A DNA stretch of 53,022 nt from Longimicrobiales bacterium (lineage in GTDB: Bacteria > Gemmatimonadota > Gemmatimonadetes > Longimicrobiales > Gaopeijiaceae), in NCBI GenBank assembly GCA_028279425.1, contig JANQNV010000065.1, positions 1-53,022 of the forward strand. The letters run 5' to 3'. Position 1 is the first letter of the stretch; every line of letters starts with the position of its first letter. This document shows, in pieces, positions 19,751 to 28,067 of the stretch. The translations under genes and the position numbers were made by a program. Below the pieces are notes generated by a model. It had not been told where the DNA came from, did no database searches, and worked only from the letters and a program-made list of their open reading frames with translations.

Positions 19751-19777
19751 TTAGCACTCGACAGCCCAGAGTGCTAA
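19751..19777 (-). promoter_or_regulatory. CIRCE operator (HrcA binding site)
   Basis: TTAGCACTC-N9-GAGTGCTAA matches the CIRCE consensus at every arm position. It lies between the predicted promoter and groES, about 47 bases upstream of the groES ATG, so HrcA should repress groESL until heat shock. No hrcA is in the window. Confidence 0.95.
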
Positions 19778-19788
19778 CAACGCCCAAA

Positions 19789-19816
19789 AAGCTAGAAGGG
19801 GCGCGGATCGTGTCAA
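19789..19816 (-). promoter_or_regulatory. groESL sigma-70-type promoter
   Basis: On the minus strand a perfect -35 TTGACA (19816-19811) is followed after 16 bases by TAGCTT (19794-19789) as a -10 box. Transcription would start near 19782, just ahead of the CIRCE operator, the standard arrangement for HrcA control. Confidence 0.65.
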
Positions 19817-19934
19817 GGCGCGCCCGACCCCACTCGCGTCACGATCCCGATACGAGCTCGGAGGGGCGTTCGGCGTCCTCCTCATGGTCGCTCCGCGCCA
19901 CTCGCGGGCGCGTCTCGATTGAGTACCTTCCTGC

Positions 19935-20930
19935 ATGACCCCTCCCAGCCTGAACGAACTGCTCCATGCGGCGAGCCGGACCTTCGCCCTGGGCATCGAT
20001 CTGCTCCCGGAGCCGCTACGCTCCGAGGTCGAACTCGCCTACCTGGTGCTTCGGGTCTCGGACTATCTCGAAGACAACGAGTCGATGGAGCGGGGGCGGA
20101 AGATCACGCTGCTCGAGGCGTGGTCGGCGGCGCTGCGAAGCGGCCGCGCCTCCCCTGCCCTCGCGACGTTGGCCACGGTCGACGACGGCACCCCCGACGC
20201 GCTCGTCGCGCGAAACGCCGACCGGGTTCTCGCGACGCTCACCACGCTGCGGCCGGAGTCGAGAAAGGTGATCGTCGAACATACGGCCGACTCCACCGAC
20301 GGCATGGCCCGATGGGTGGACCGCGGCCCCGACATCGCCGACGAGTCGGATCTGGACGACTACATGCACGAAGTGGCCGGGCGGGTCGGGTGGCTGCTGA
20401 CCGACCTGTTCGCACTCGACCTGCCCACGGTCCAGCGCGACCATGCCCGGCTCCGCCACCTGGGTCGGGAGTTCGGGCTCGCGCTGCAGACGGTGAACGT
20501 CATTCGGGGGCTCCACGGCGACTGGGAGCGGGGCTGGGTGTTCATCCCCCGCTCGTTCATCCCGGTGGGTGCCCCGGACCCGGTCGCTCTCCTCGACGGC
20601 TCCGTCCGGGACCCGGACAGCGAGCGGGTGATTCTCGATCGACTCGTCGACAAGGCGGAGCGTCACCTGGAGGCCGCCCGGGGCTATCTGGCCGGCCTAC
20701 CGCGCCGACGCCACGGCATTCGTTTGTTCTGCCTGCTGCCGTACCTCTTCGCCGTGCGCACGCTGGCCATCTCCCGAGCCAACCCCCGCGTGTTTCACGA
20801 AGAGACGAAGATCGGCCGCGCCGACGTGACCGCGATCGTGCGCGACTCCCGACTCTTCGGTTGGAGCAACGGGTGGATCCGCTGGTACGGTGCACGGCTG
20901 CGGCGGACGGCTCGCCCCCCTGCTTCCTAG
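19935..20930 (+). CDS. Squalene/phytoene synthase-family protein
   Basis: A 331-residue all-helical trans-prenyltransferase fold resembling squalene synthase: head-to-head condensation of two prenyl diphosphates is the family reaction. The first Asp motif is DYLED (43-47), and YMHEVAGRVGWLLTDLF fits the conserved substrate-pocket helix. The second motif, normally RDxxxD in the context NIIRDYLED, reads NVIRGLHGD (188-196): the first Asp is Gly192 while Asp196 remains. The gene stands alone on the plus strand between groES and the coaX end. It may have altered catalysis or a different product, so I give no symbol. Confidence 0.8.
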   Translation: MTPPSLNELLHAASRTFALGIDLLPEPLRSEVELAYLVLRVSDYLEDNESMERGRKITLLEAWSAALRSGRASPALATLATVDDGTPDALVARNADRVLATLTTLRPESRKVIVEHTADSTDGMARWVDRGPDIADESDLDDYMHEVAGRVGWLLTDLFALDLPTVQRDHARLRHLGREFGLALQTVNVIRGLHGDWERGWVFIPRSFIPVGAPDPVALLDGSVRDPDSERVILDRLVDKAERHLEAARGYLAGLPRRRHGIRLFCLLPYLFAVRTLAISRANPRVFHEETKIGRADVTAIVRDSRLFGWSNGWIRWYGARLRRTARPPAS

Positions 20931-20959
20931 AGGGCCCTCGGAGGTTCCAGCCGGCGCCC

Positions 20960-21736
20960 TCAGTCCCCCGCCAGCAGTTCGCCGGCGATCGCCAGCCCGT
21001 AGAGGGTCAAGAAGGGGGCGACCTCATCGACCGACCGCGCCGCATACCCCACCGTCGAGGCGTATCCCCCCGTGGCGACCACGAAGGCGTCCGGGCGCCC
21101 CCACTCGCTCTTGATGCGCGCCACCATCCCGTCGATCGCGTCGATTACGCCGTAGTAGATGCCGCTGCGGATACACGCGTCGGTACGGGTCCCGATCACG
21201 CGCTCGGGCGCCTTGAACTCGACGCGCGGCAGCTTCGCCGTACGACGGCCCAACCACTCCAGCCCGACCGAGACACCGGGCGAAATGACGCCGCCGAGGA
21301 AGACCCCATCCGCCGAAATGCAGTCGTACGTCGTGGCGGTGCCGAGATCGACCGCGATCGTATCGCGACCGTACAGCTGGCAGGCGGCCAGCGTGTTCAC
21401 GACCCGGTCGGCCCCGACGGTGAGCGGCTCGTCGACGTCGAGGCGAATGGGTAGATCCGACGTCGCGTCGACCACCACGACGGGGCCGTCGACGATGCGG
21501 GAGAGCGTAGGGCGCAACACATCCGTGGCCGACGGCACGACCGATCCGAGCACCGCCTGATCGAACGTGGCGCCCTCGAAGCCGTCGTCGCGAAGGAGCC
21601 CCCGGATCAGGTAGGCGAACTCGTCGGCTGTTCGCGGTACGGTGGTGGAGACGCGCCAGTGGCCCTGGACATCCGTCCGCCCGGACACCGCCCCGATGAC
21701 CGCCTCCGTGTTTCCGACGTCGACAACGAGTTGCAT
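20960..21736 (-). CDS. coaX: Type III pantothenate kinase
   Basis: A 258-residue CoaX, which phosphorylates pantothenate in the first step of CoA synthesis. It has the ASKHA-fold motifs: VDVGNT at the N-terminus (phosphate 1), GADRVVNTLAA (pantothenate site), DLGTATTYDCIS (phosphate 2) and a GGYAS adenosine-site loop. It is normal in length and lies 9 bases after birA, the common birA-coaX pairing. Confidence 0.95.
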   Translation of the reverse strand: MQLVVDVGNTEAVIGAVSGRTDVQGHWRVSTTVPRTADEFAYLIRGLLRDDGFEGATFDQAVLGSVVPSATDVLRPTLSRIVDGPVVVVDATSDLPIRLDVDEPLTVGADRVVNTLAACQLYGRDTIAVDLGTATTYDCISADGVFLGGVISPGVSVGLEWLGRRTAKLPRVEFKAPERVIGTRTDACIRSGIYYGVIDAIDGMVARIKSEWGRPDAFVVATGGYASTVGYAARSVDEVAPFLTLYGLAIAGELLAGD

Positions 21737-21745
21737 CGTATCCTC

Positions 21746-22627
21746 CTACTCCGTGTACTCGGATGGCGCGAAACCCAGGGCGCCGCCGGGCGCCCACTCC
21801 ACATGACCCGCTCGAACCGGGACGATGTCGCCCTCGGGCGTCTCGACCCGCAACGCCCCATCGGGGGTGAGCCCCCGAGCGCGACCCGCCACGGCGCCGA
21901 CGCGCACGACCTGATCGGCCAACACGTCGCGCCGGGCCCACGCCTCGGCTGCCTCCCCGTCGAAACGAAGGACGGGCGGCTCCCACAGCGCGCGCAGTTG
22001 TCGCAGAATCGCTCCCAACAGCGCCGCCTCCGACCAGCGGCGGCCGGTGACCGGCTCCAGCGCACCGGCCCGGGCGGCATGCGCCCGGTCGAACCCACCC
22101 GGGGGCTCGCGGAGGTTGATCCCGACCCCGATCACGATGCCCGCGGTCGTGGCCTCACAGAGAATACCGGCGATCTTTCGCCCGGACCACAACACGTCGT
22201 TGGGCCATTTCAGTCCGACCCGACCGTCGCCGGCGTCCTCGATGGCCCGAGCCAGCGCGAGGCCGGTCAACAGCGGCGCGAGCGCCGACTGCGAAGCCGC
22301 GCGGGGGCGAACGACGAACGACGCCCACAGGCCCGCGCCGGCCGCCGACTGCCACGAGCGCCCGGATCGCCCGCGCCCGCGGCGCTGAACGCCCGCGACC
22401 ACGACACTCCAGTCCGGTGCCGACTCCCGGAGCAGGGCCCGCGCCCGGTCGTTGGTCGAGTCGAGGCCGGTCCACGCCTCGAAGTGGGGGATCCCCCACA
22501 ACGACTCCCACACCGCGAGGGGCTCGCCCTGCCAGTGCGTCTCGAGAACCTCGTCGTCGCCCCCGTGGCTCCTCGACGGGATCGCCGTCGAGCCGGGCCC
22601 GTTCGCCGCCGGCCGGTCCGACGTCAT
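21746..22627 (-). CDS. birA: Biotin--[acetyl-CoA carboxylase] ligase
   Basis: A 293-residue biotin protein ligase that attaches biotin to the carboxyl carrier protein via biotinyl-AMP. The adenylate-binding GRGRSGRSWQS and KWPNDVLWSGRKIAGIL are intact, with a C-terminal SH3-like domain. There is no N-terminal winged helix, so this is a ligase only and not a biotin-operon repressor. The first 35 residues are Ser/Gly/Asp-rich with no known role; the functional start could be further in. Its 5' end overlaps nadC by 4 bases. Confidence 0.93.
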   Translation of the reverse strand: MTSDRPAANGPGSTAIPSRSHGGDDEVLETHWQGEPLAVWESLWGIPHFEAWTGLDSTNDRARALLRESAPDWSVVVAGVQRRGRGRSGRSWQSAAGAGLWASFVVRPRAASQSALAPLLTGLALARAIEDAGDGRVGLKWPNDVLWSGRKIAGILCEATTAGIVIGVGINLREPPGGFDRAHAARAGALEPVTGRRWSEAALLGAILRQLRALWEPPVLRFDGEAAEAWARRDVLADQVVRVGAVAGRARGLTPDGALRVETPEGDIVPVRAGHVEWAPGGALGFAPSEYTE

Positions 22628-23604
22628 CGGCGCGCGACCACCCGCAACGACAGATCCGCCACCGGGGCCGAATGGGTGAGCGCGCCCACGCTGATGTAGT
22701 CGACGCCTGTTGCGGCGACCGCGGCGATCGTGCCGAGCGTCACGTTGCCCGAGGCCTCGAGTTCCGGCCCTCCCCCGGGTGTGGCGCGCGCGAGGGCCAC
22801 GGCCTCCTCGAGCTGTCGCGGCGACATGTTGTCGAGCAGGACCCGTTCGACCCCGATATCCAGCACGGCCTCCAGTTCGGCGAGGTCGCGCACCTCGATT
22901 TCGACCGGCAGCTCCACGGCATTCCGCGCCCGCACGGCCCGCACCGCAGCCTCGATCCCTCCTGCGGCGGCGATGTGGTTCTCCTTGATCAACACCATGT
23001 CGTAGAGACCCATCCGATGGTTGACACCGCCCCCGGCCCGAACCGCCGCCTTCTCCAGGCGCCGCCAGCCCGGCGTGGTCTTGCGGGTGTCGATGACGCG
23101 CGCCCGCGTCTCACCCGCCGCCTCCACGAATCGACGGGTGGTCGTGGCGACACCCGAGAGCCGGCCGAGAAAGTTCAGGGCGGTGCGTTCGGCTGTGAGG
23201 ATGCTGCGCAGCGCCCCCTCGACCGACAACACGAGATCACCCGGGCCGCAGGCAGCCCCGTCCTGGACGTATGCGGTCGACGCGAGACCCGGATCGACCG
23301 TTCGGAACACTGCCTCGGCCGACGCCAGGCCCGCGATGACGATGTCGGCCTTGGCCCGGATCTCGGCCCGCCCGAGCGCTTCTTCGGGCACGGTCCACAG
23401 CGTCGTGGCGTCTCCAGGACCGACATCTTCGCGCAGTGCGGCATCGATCATCGCGGTGAGGGCGACTTCGTCGTCCCCTGCGACGTCCGAGGCGTGAGGC
23501 TGCCGCTCGGCGTCCGGTGCGGAGTCCGAGGCGTGAGGCTGCCGCGCGCCGTCCGGTGCGGCGTCCGAGGCTCCAGGCCGCCTCTCGGCGCCCGGGGGCG
23601 TCAT
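22624..23604 (-). CDS. nadC: Nicotinate-nucleotide pyrophosphorylase (quinolinate phosphoribosyltransferase)
   Basis: A 326-residue NadC that converts quinolinate and PRPP to nicotinate mononucleotide in de novo NAD synthesis. Core motifs are TALNFLGRLSGVATTTRRFV, IDTRKTTPGWRRLEKAAVR, GGGVNHRMGLYD and IKENHI, and the barrel ends with VDYISVGALTHS. The N-terminal 45 residues are a low-complexity extension built from a 13-residue tandem repeat (ASD-x-APD pattern) absent from typical NadC. Translation might instead begin nearer MIDAALREDVGPGD. It overlaps birA by 4 bases. Confidence 0.95.
   Translation of the reverse strand: MTPPGAERRPGASDAAPDGARQPHASDSAPDAERQPHASDVAGDDEVALTAMIDAALREDVGPGDATTLWTVPEEALGRAEIRAKADIVIAGLASAEAVFRTVDPGLASTAYVQDGAACGPGDLVLSVEGALRSILTAERTALNFLGRLSGVATTTRRFVEAAGETRARVIDTRKTTPGWRRLEKAAVRAGGGVNHRMGLYDMVLIKENHIAAAGGIEAAVRAVRARNAVELPVEIEVRDLAELEAVLDIGVERVLLDNMSPRQLEEAVALARATPGGGPELEASGNVTLGTIAAVAATGVDYISVGALTHSAPVADLSLRVVARR
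23485..23601 (-). repeat. 39-bp tandem repeat encoding the NadC N-terminus
   Basis: Three consecutive 39-base units start at 23485, 23524 and 23563. The first two are nearly identical, the third more diverged. In the nadC frame they encode RPGASDAAPDGAR, QPHASDSAPDAER and QPHASDVAGDDEV. The period is a multiple of three, so copy-number change would keep the frame. Confidence 0.85.
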
Positions 23605-23668
23605 CCTGCGCCGCTCCCAGTTCGGAGCGCGCCGCGATGGGGCGGGCTCGCAGGAGGTCTCGACGTCG

Positions 23669-24457
23669 TCATCGCAGGATGATCCAGGCGAGGTAGGCGA
23701 CCCCGACGATCCAGAGGTAGGTCGCGAAGTAATGGAAGCTGCGCTTCTTGAGCATCTCCACGAAGGTACGGATCGCCAGGACGCCCGTCACGGCGGCGGC
23801 GATTCCCCCCACCAGCAGGGCGGCCGTCGAGATGTCGGGAGGACCCGCGAGCACATCGGGCACCTGAAGGATCGCGGCACCGCCGATCGCCGGGAGCGCC
23901 ATCAGAAACGAGAAGGCGGCCGCCTCGGCCGGGGCGATGCCCAGCCAGAGTGCGGCGATCACCGTGCTCCCCGAACGGCTGATCCCGGGGATCAGAGCGA
24001 ACGCCTGCGCCAGACCGATGATCACCGCCGCCCGCAGCACCGGCTTCGCAGACGGATTGCGCGCCAGGGCGGAGCGCGACGACCAGAGCACCAGACCGGT
24101 CACGAGGAAGGCGACGCCGGGCACGATCGGATCGTCGAACAGCGCCTCGAGGCGGTCTTCGAAGGTGAGCCCCAGCACAGCGGCCGGAATCGTCGCAACA
24201 ACGAGCAGCCCGAGGTAGCTCCACGCCTCTCGCTTCCGGCTCAGGATCCCGGACACCAGGTCGGTGAGACGTTCGCGGTACACCAACATGATCGAGAGCA
24301 GAGTCCCCACATGAACCGCGACCTCGAAGAGCACGCCGTCTACCTGGATGCCGAGAAGCTCCTGCGCGACCACGAGGTGCCCCGAACTCGACACCGGCAG
24401 GAACTCGGTGGCCCCCTGCACGATCCCCAGGATCAGTGCCTCCCAGAGACTCACCAT
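23669..24457 (-). CDS. uppP: Undecaprenyl-diphosphatase
   Basis: A 262-residue polytopic membrane enzyme (BacA/UppP type) that recycles undecaprenyl pyrophosphate to the monophosphate carrier for peptidoglycan and other polymers; it also confers bacitracin tolerance in many bacteria. Both family motifs are present: GATEFLPVSSSGHL near the N-terminus and GISRSGSTVIAALWLGI in the middle. About seven to eight hydrophobic segments are visible. It starts 7 bases after miaA and is followed by nadC after 64 bases. Confidence 0.96.
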   Translation of the reverse strand: MVSLWEALILGIVQGATEFLPVSSSGHLVVAQELLGIQVDGVLFEVAVHVGTLLSIMLVYRERLTDLVSGILSRKREAWSYLGLLVVATIPAAVLGLTFEDRLEALFDDPIVPGVAFLVTGLVLWSSRSALARNPSAKPVLRAAVIIGLAQAFALIPGISRSGSTVIAALWLGIAPAEAAAFSFLMALPAIGGAAILQVPDVLAGPPDISTAALLVGGIAAAVTGVLAIRTFVEMLKKRSFHYFATYLWIVGVAYLAWIILR

Positions 24458-24464
24458 GATGCGC

Positions 24465-25424
24465 TCACGAGGAATGGGCGTTGGAGGGAACGGCGACCGC
24501 GGCGTGCCAGGCCGCCTCGATCCGTGCGACCAACTCGGAGGTAGACTTCGCCGCGTCGAGTCGAAGCGTGTCGGCGGGGAGCTGGTTCCGGAACCACGTC
24601 ACCTGACGACGGGCGTAGCGTCGGGTCTGGCGTCGCACCTCGTCGAGCGCCTCGCTGAGCGACCGCTTCCCCCGCACGACCTCGGCGATCGCGCGGTAGC
24701 CGGTCCCCGTCATGCCGGGTGTATCCGGGCCGAAGCCGGCCTCGAGCAGCATCGCCACCTCGTCCACGAAACCCCGCTCCACCATCGTCGAGACGCGCTG
24801 GTCGATGCGCCGATCCAACTCCGCACGCTCGACCTCGAGGCAAACCACGAGACAGGCGACCGCGGGTCCGTCGACCGGCGCGTGCCGATGCCACCAGCTG
24901 AGGGGTCGACCACTCATCAGAGCGACCTCGAGGGCTCGGCTGATGCGCTGGCGCCCCCCCTCGACGGAGGTGTCGGCCCGCGCGGGATCGAGCACGCGGA
25001 CCCACGCCTCGAGCCGTTCGAGCGGCATGCGGTCGAGCTTCGCACGGAGCGCGCCCTTACGATCCTGATCGAGGGGCGGTTCGCGGAAGATCGGTTGCAG
25101 GAGGGCTCGGAGGAAGAAGCCGGTTCCACCCACGGCGAGCGGCACGTGACCACGACGTTCGATCTCGTCGACCCAGCCCCGGGCCTCCCGCGCCCACCGC
25201 CCAGCCGAGTAGCTCTCATCGGGGTCGACCAGGTCGAGCCCGAAGTGGGGTACTCCCCAGCGCTCGGCCGGCGTCACCTTGGCCGTGCCGATGTCCATGC
25301 CTCGATAGACCTGCCTCGAATCCATGGAGATGATCTCGGCGTCGAGCCGGCGAGCCAAACCAAGGGCGACGTCGGTCTTCCCCGAAGCCGTCGGGCCCGT
25401 GAGAGCGAGGGCACGCGGTCTCAT
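24465..25424 (-). CDS. miaA: tRNA dimethylallyltransferase
   Basis: A 319-residue MiaA that adds the dimethylallyl group to A37 of tRNAs reading UNN codons. It shows the P-loop GPTASGKT, the substrate motif DSRQVYRGMDIGTAK, AVGGTGFFLRALL and the C-terminal RYARRQVTWFR. It overlaps mutL by 4 bases, a mutL-miaA pairing common in bacteria. Length is normal. Confidence 0.97.
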   Translation of the reverse strand: MRPRALALTGPTASGKTDVALGLARRLDAEIISMDSRQVYRGMDIGTAKVTPAERWGVPHFGLDLVDPDESYSAGRWAREARGWVDEIERRGHVPLAVGGTGFFLRALLQPIFREPPLDQDRKGALRAKLDRMPLERLEAWVRVLDPARADTSVEGGRQRISRALEVALMSGRPLSWWHRHAPVDGPAVACLVVCLEVERAELDRRIDQRVSTMVERGFVDEVAMLLEAGFGPDTPGMTGTGYRAIAEVVRGKRSLSEALDEVRRQTRRYARRQVTWFRNQLPADTLRLDAAKSTSELVARIEAAWHAAVAVPSNAHSS

Positions 25425-27271
25425 CGACCGAACTTCCGCTCGAGTTCGACGTTCGACAGGCGGACCACGGTCGGCCGGCCGTGTACGTCGTGCCAGGGGA
25501 GTTCGGTGGCGAACAGCGCATCGAAGAGCTCCTGCATCTCGCTCTGCGACAGGGCCTGCCCCGCCTTGATGGCGCCCTTGCAGGCGAAGGTCATCGCGAT
25601 CCGCTCGTGCTGATTCCGCGCCGACCGCATGAGATCGCTCGTACCCTCGGTGAGTTCGGCCACCATTTCACGAAAGCACCGCTCTGCATCGAACCAGGGA
25701 TGCGGATTGGGCACGGTATGGACGATCGCCGTGTCGGACCCGAACACCTCGACCTCGAAACCCGCCCGGGCGAGCAGCCCACGCACGTCGTCGATGAGGC
25801 GCAACTCCTGCGCCGTGAATCGCAACGTGAGGGGAAAGAGCAGCCGCTGTGCCTCGGCCCCCCCCTCCTCGTAGGCCACCATGAGACGCTCGAACAACAC
25901 GCGCTCGTGCGCGGAGTGTTGATCGATGATCAGGACCCCCTCGCGGGCTTCGGCGAGAATCCACTGGCGATGGAACTGCATCAGGCGCGGGCGCTCGACC
26001 CGCATCACCTCGAGCAACTCCCCGGCCTCACCGGGCGCGCCCTCTGGCGCTCCCCCGACGTCGGCGTCGGGTGCCGGCGCGGAGGCGGCCTCGGACGACG
26101 GATCCGCCCCCGCGACGAAGAGGGCCATCTGGTCGGGGGCAGTCGGCTCGACCGACTCCCGGTACGGTCGTCCCGACGGCCTCTCGCGCACCCGAGCCGT
26201 CGAGCCTTCACGCTCCGTGGCGGAGCGGTGGGACGTCGGAGCCGATACGGGGCCCGAGCGCCCCAACGGCGCCGCACTCGGCGCGTCCGAGAGGGCCGCG
26301 CGCACGGCGGCTTCGACGGCCTCTTCGATCGCCGCCCGATCGCGGAAACGCACCTCTGCCTTCGCGGGGTGCACATTCACGTCGACGCTACCGAGCGGTA
26401 CGTCGAGATACAGGAAGATCCAGGGGCGTGCCCGAGGGGGGATCGTGGTCCGGTAGCCCCGTTCCGCCGCCTTGATGAGGGCCGGCTCACGGAAGGGACG
26501 CGCGCCTACGAAGAGATGCGCCCGTCGCACGCCTGGGCGGGCGGCGTCGGGCCGCTGTACGAGTCCTCGCACGACCGTCGTGCCGATCGGCAGATATACG
26601 GCTACGAGCGAGTCCGCCGCTTCATCGCCCCAGATCGCCGCGACGCGCTGACGGGGATCGTCGGTCGGCGGCACGTTCAGGAGGGTCCGGTCGCCCGACG
26701 TGAGACCGATCCCGACCTCGGGGTGGGCCAGCGCGAGCGACGTGAGCGCCTCCGAGACGGCGCGCGCCTCGGCGGCGGCCGACTTCAGGAATCGGGCCCG
26801 CGCCGGCGCGTTGTAGAAGAGGCCCTGCACCTCGATCGTCGTACCTTCGCGACGGGCCACATCCGTCACGTCTCGCAACTGGCCGCCCGACACCCGCAGC
26901 GCCGTCCCGACCGTATCCGTCGTGGTGCGGGTTTCCATGCGCATGCGAGAGACGGCTGCAATGGAGGGGAGCGCTTCGCCCCGGAAACCGAAGCTGCGGA
27001 TCCCCTGCAGGTCGCTGGCCCGGCTGATCTTGCTGGTGGCGTGCCGGTCGAGGCTCAGGATCGCATCGGGCCGCGACATCCCCTCGCCGTCGTCGGCCAC
27101 CCGGATCCTGCGCTTGCCCCCCGCGTCGATCTCGACCTCGATACGCCGGGCTCCGGCGTCGATCGCGTTTTCGACCAGTTCCTTCACGACCGAGGCCGGC
27201 CGTTCCACGACCTCACCGGCCGCGATCTGATTGGCGACCGCATCCGGGAGGACCTGGATCCGGCGGGTCAC
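25421..27271 (-). CDS. mutL: DNA mismatch repair protein MutL
   Basis: A 616-residue MutL. The GHKL ATPase shows NAIDAGA, DDGEGM and GFRGEALPSIAAVS, the transducer domain shows VHPAKAEVRF, and a Pro/Ala-rich linker (about 330-425) leads to the C-terminal dimerisation domain. The latter carries DQHSAHERVLFE, close to the endonuclease signature DQHA(x)2E(x)4E but with Ser for Ala, and ends in HDVHGRPTVVRLSN, where endonuclease-type MutLs often have a Cys-Pro before HGRP. Nicking activity is therefore uncertain. It overlaps both tatD and miaA by 4 bases. Confidence 0.96.
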   Translation of the reverse strand: MTRRIQVLPDAVANQIAAGEVVERPASVVKELVENAIDAGARRIEVEIDAGGKRRIRVADDGEGMSRPDAILSLDRHATSKISRASDLQGIRSFGFRGEALPSIAAVSRMRMETRTTTDTVGTALRVSGGQLRDVTDVARREGTTIEVQGLFYNAPARARFLKSAAAEARAVSEALTSLALAHPEVGIGLTSGDRTLLNVPPTDDPRQRVAAIWGDEAADSLVAVYLPIGTTVVRGLVQRPDAARPGVRRAHLFVGARPFREPALIKAAERGYRTTIPPRARPWIFLYLDVPLGSVDVNVHPAKAEVRFRDRAAIEEAVEAAVRAALSDAPSAAPLGRSGPVSAPTSHRSATEREGSTARVRERPSGRPYRESVEPTAPDQMALFVAGADPSSEAASAPAPDADVGGAPEGAPGEAGELLEVMRVERPRLMQFHRQWILAEAREGVLIIDQHSAHERVLFERLMVAYEEGGAEAQRLLFPLTLRFTAQELRLIDDVRGLLARAGFEVEVFGSDTAIVHTVPNPHPWFDAERCFREMVAELTEGTSDLMRSARNQHERIAMTFACKGAIKAGQALSQSEMQELFDALFATELPWHDVHGRPTVVRLSNVELERKFGR

Positions 27272-28047
27272 GGGGAGGCGGCCTCGCTGTCGAGTCCGTA
27301 GAAGCGACGGGCGTTGCGCAGAGTCGCCGCCGCGAGGTCGTCGAACGATTCGCCGCGGATCTCAGCGAGCGCTCGCGCGGTGTGCACCACGAGGGCCGGC
27401 TCGTTTCGCCGCCCGCGACGTGGGACGGGCGCCAGATAGGGGGCATCGGTTTCGACGAGCAGGCGGTCCGAAGGAACCCGGCGCACCTGGGCCTGCGCAT
27501 CGAACTTCTTGAAGGTGACCATGCCGCTGAAGGAGATGTACCAGCCGCGCTCGAGGGCGACGTCGAGCAGAGCGTCTCCACCGCTGAAGCAGTGGAGAAC
27601 CCCCACCGCTTCACCCACCTCTCCCCGCAGCTCTTCGGCCATCTCGGCGTCCGCGTCCCGGCAGTGGACGACCAGCGGCAGACCGGTCTCGACGGCAAAG
27701 GCCGCCTGAGCGCGGAAGGCGGCGAACTGCTCGGCCCGCGGCGCATGATCGTAGAAGAAGTCGAGCCCGCATTCGCCCACGGCAACGACGCGTGGGTGAT
27801 CGAGCAGCTCGCGCACGCGCGCCAATTCATCGGCCGACGCCCGGCGAGCTTCATGCGGATGAACACCCGCAGTCGACCACACGCCGTCGAACGCCTCCGC
27901 CAGCGCGATCGCCTCGCGTGCATCGTCGGCGTGGGAGGCGATCGTCACGACGTGGTCGACGCCCTGGGCCAGGGCTCGCGCCAGCACGTCATCGCGGTCG
28001 TCGTCGAAGGCGTCGGCGGTGAGGTGGCAGTGGCTGTCGAACAACAT
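27268..28047 (-). CDS. tatD: TatD-family metal-dependent DNase
   Basis: A 259-residue TIM-barrel hydrolase of the TatD/YcfH type, with 3' exonuclease or D-aminoacyl-tRNA deacylase-like roles reported for the family. Metal ligands appear in DSHCHL, GECGLDFFYD, VVHCRD, LHCFSG and VETDAPYLAP. It lies 20 bases after secF and overlaps mutL by 4 bases. It is normal in length. Confidence 0.92.
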   Translation of the reverse strand: MLFDSHCHLTADAFDDDRDDVLARALAQGVDHVVTIASHADDAREAIALAEAFDGVWSTAGVHPHEARRASADELARVRELLDHPRVVAVGECGLDFFYDHAPRAEQFAAFRAQAAFAVETGLPLVVHCRDADAEMAEELRGEVGEAVGVLHCFSGGDALLDVALERGWYISFSGMVTFKKFDAQAQVRRVPSDRLLVETDAPYLAPVPRRGRRNEPALVVHTARALAEIRGESFDDLAAATLRNARRFYGLDSEAASP

Positions 28048-28067
28048 CCCGCGGGCGTCGCGGCGGA

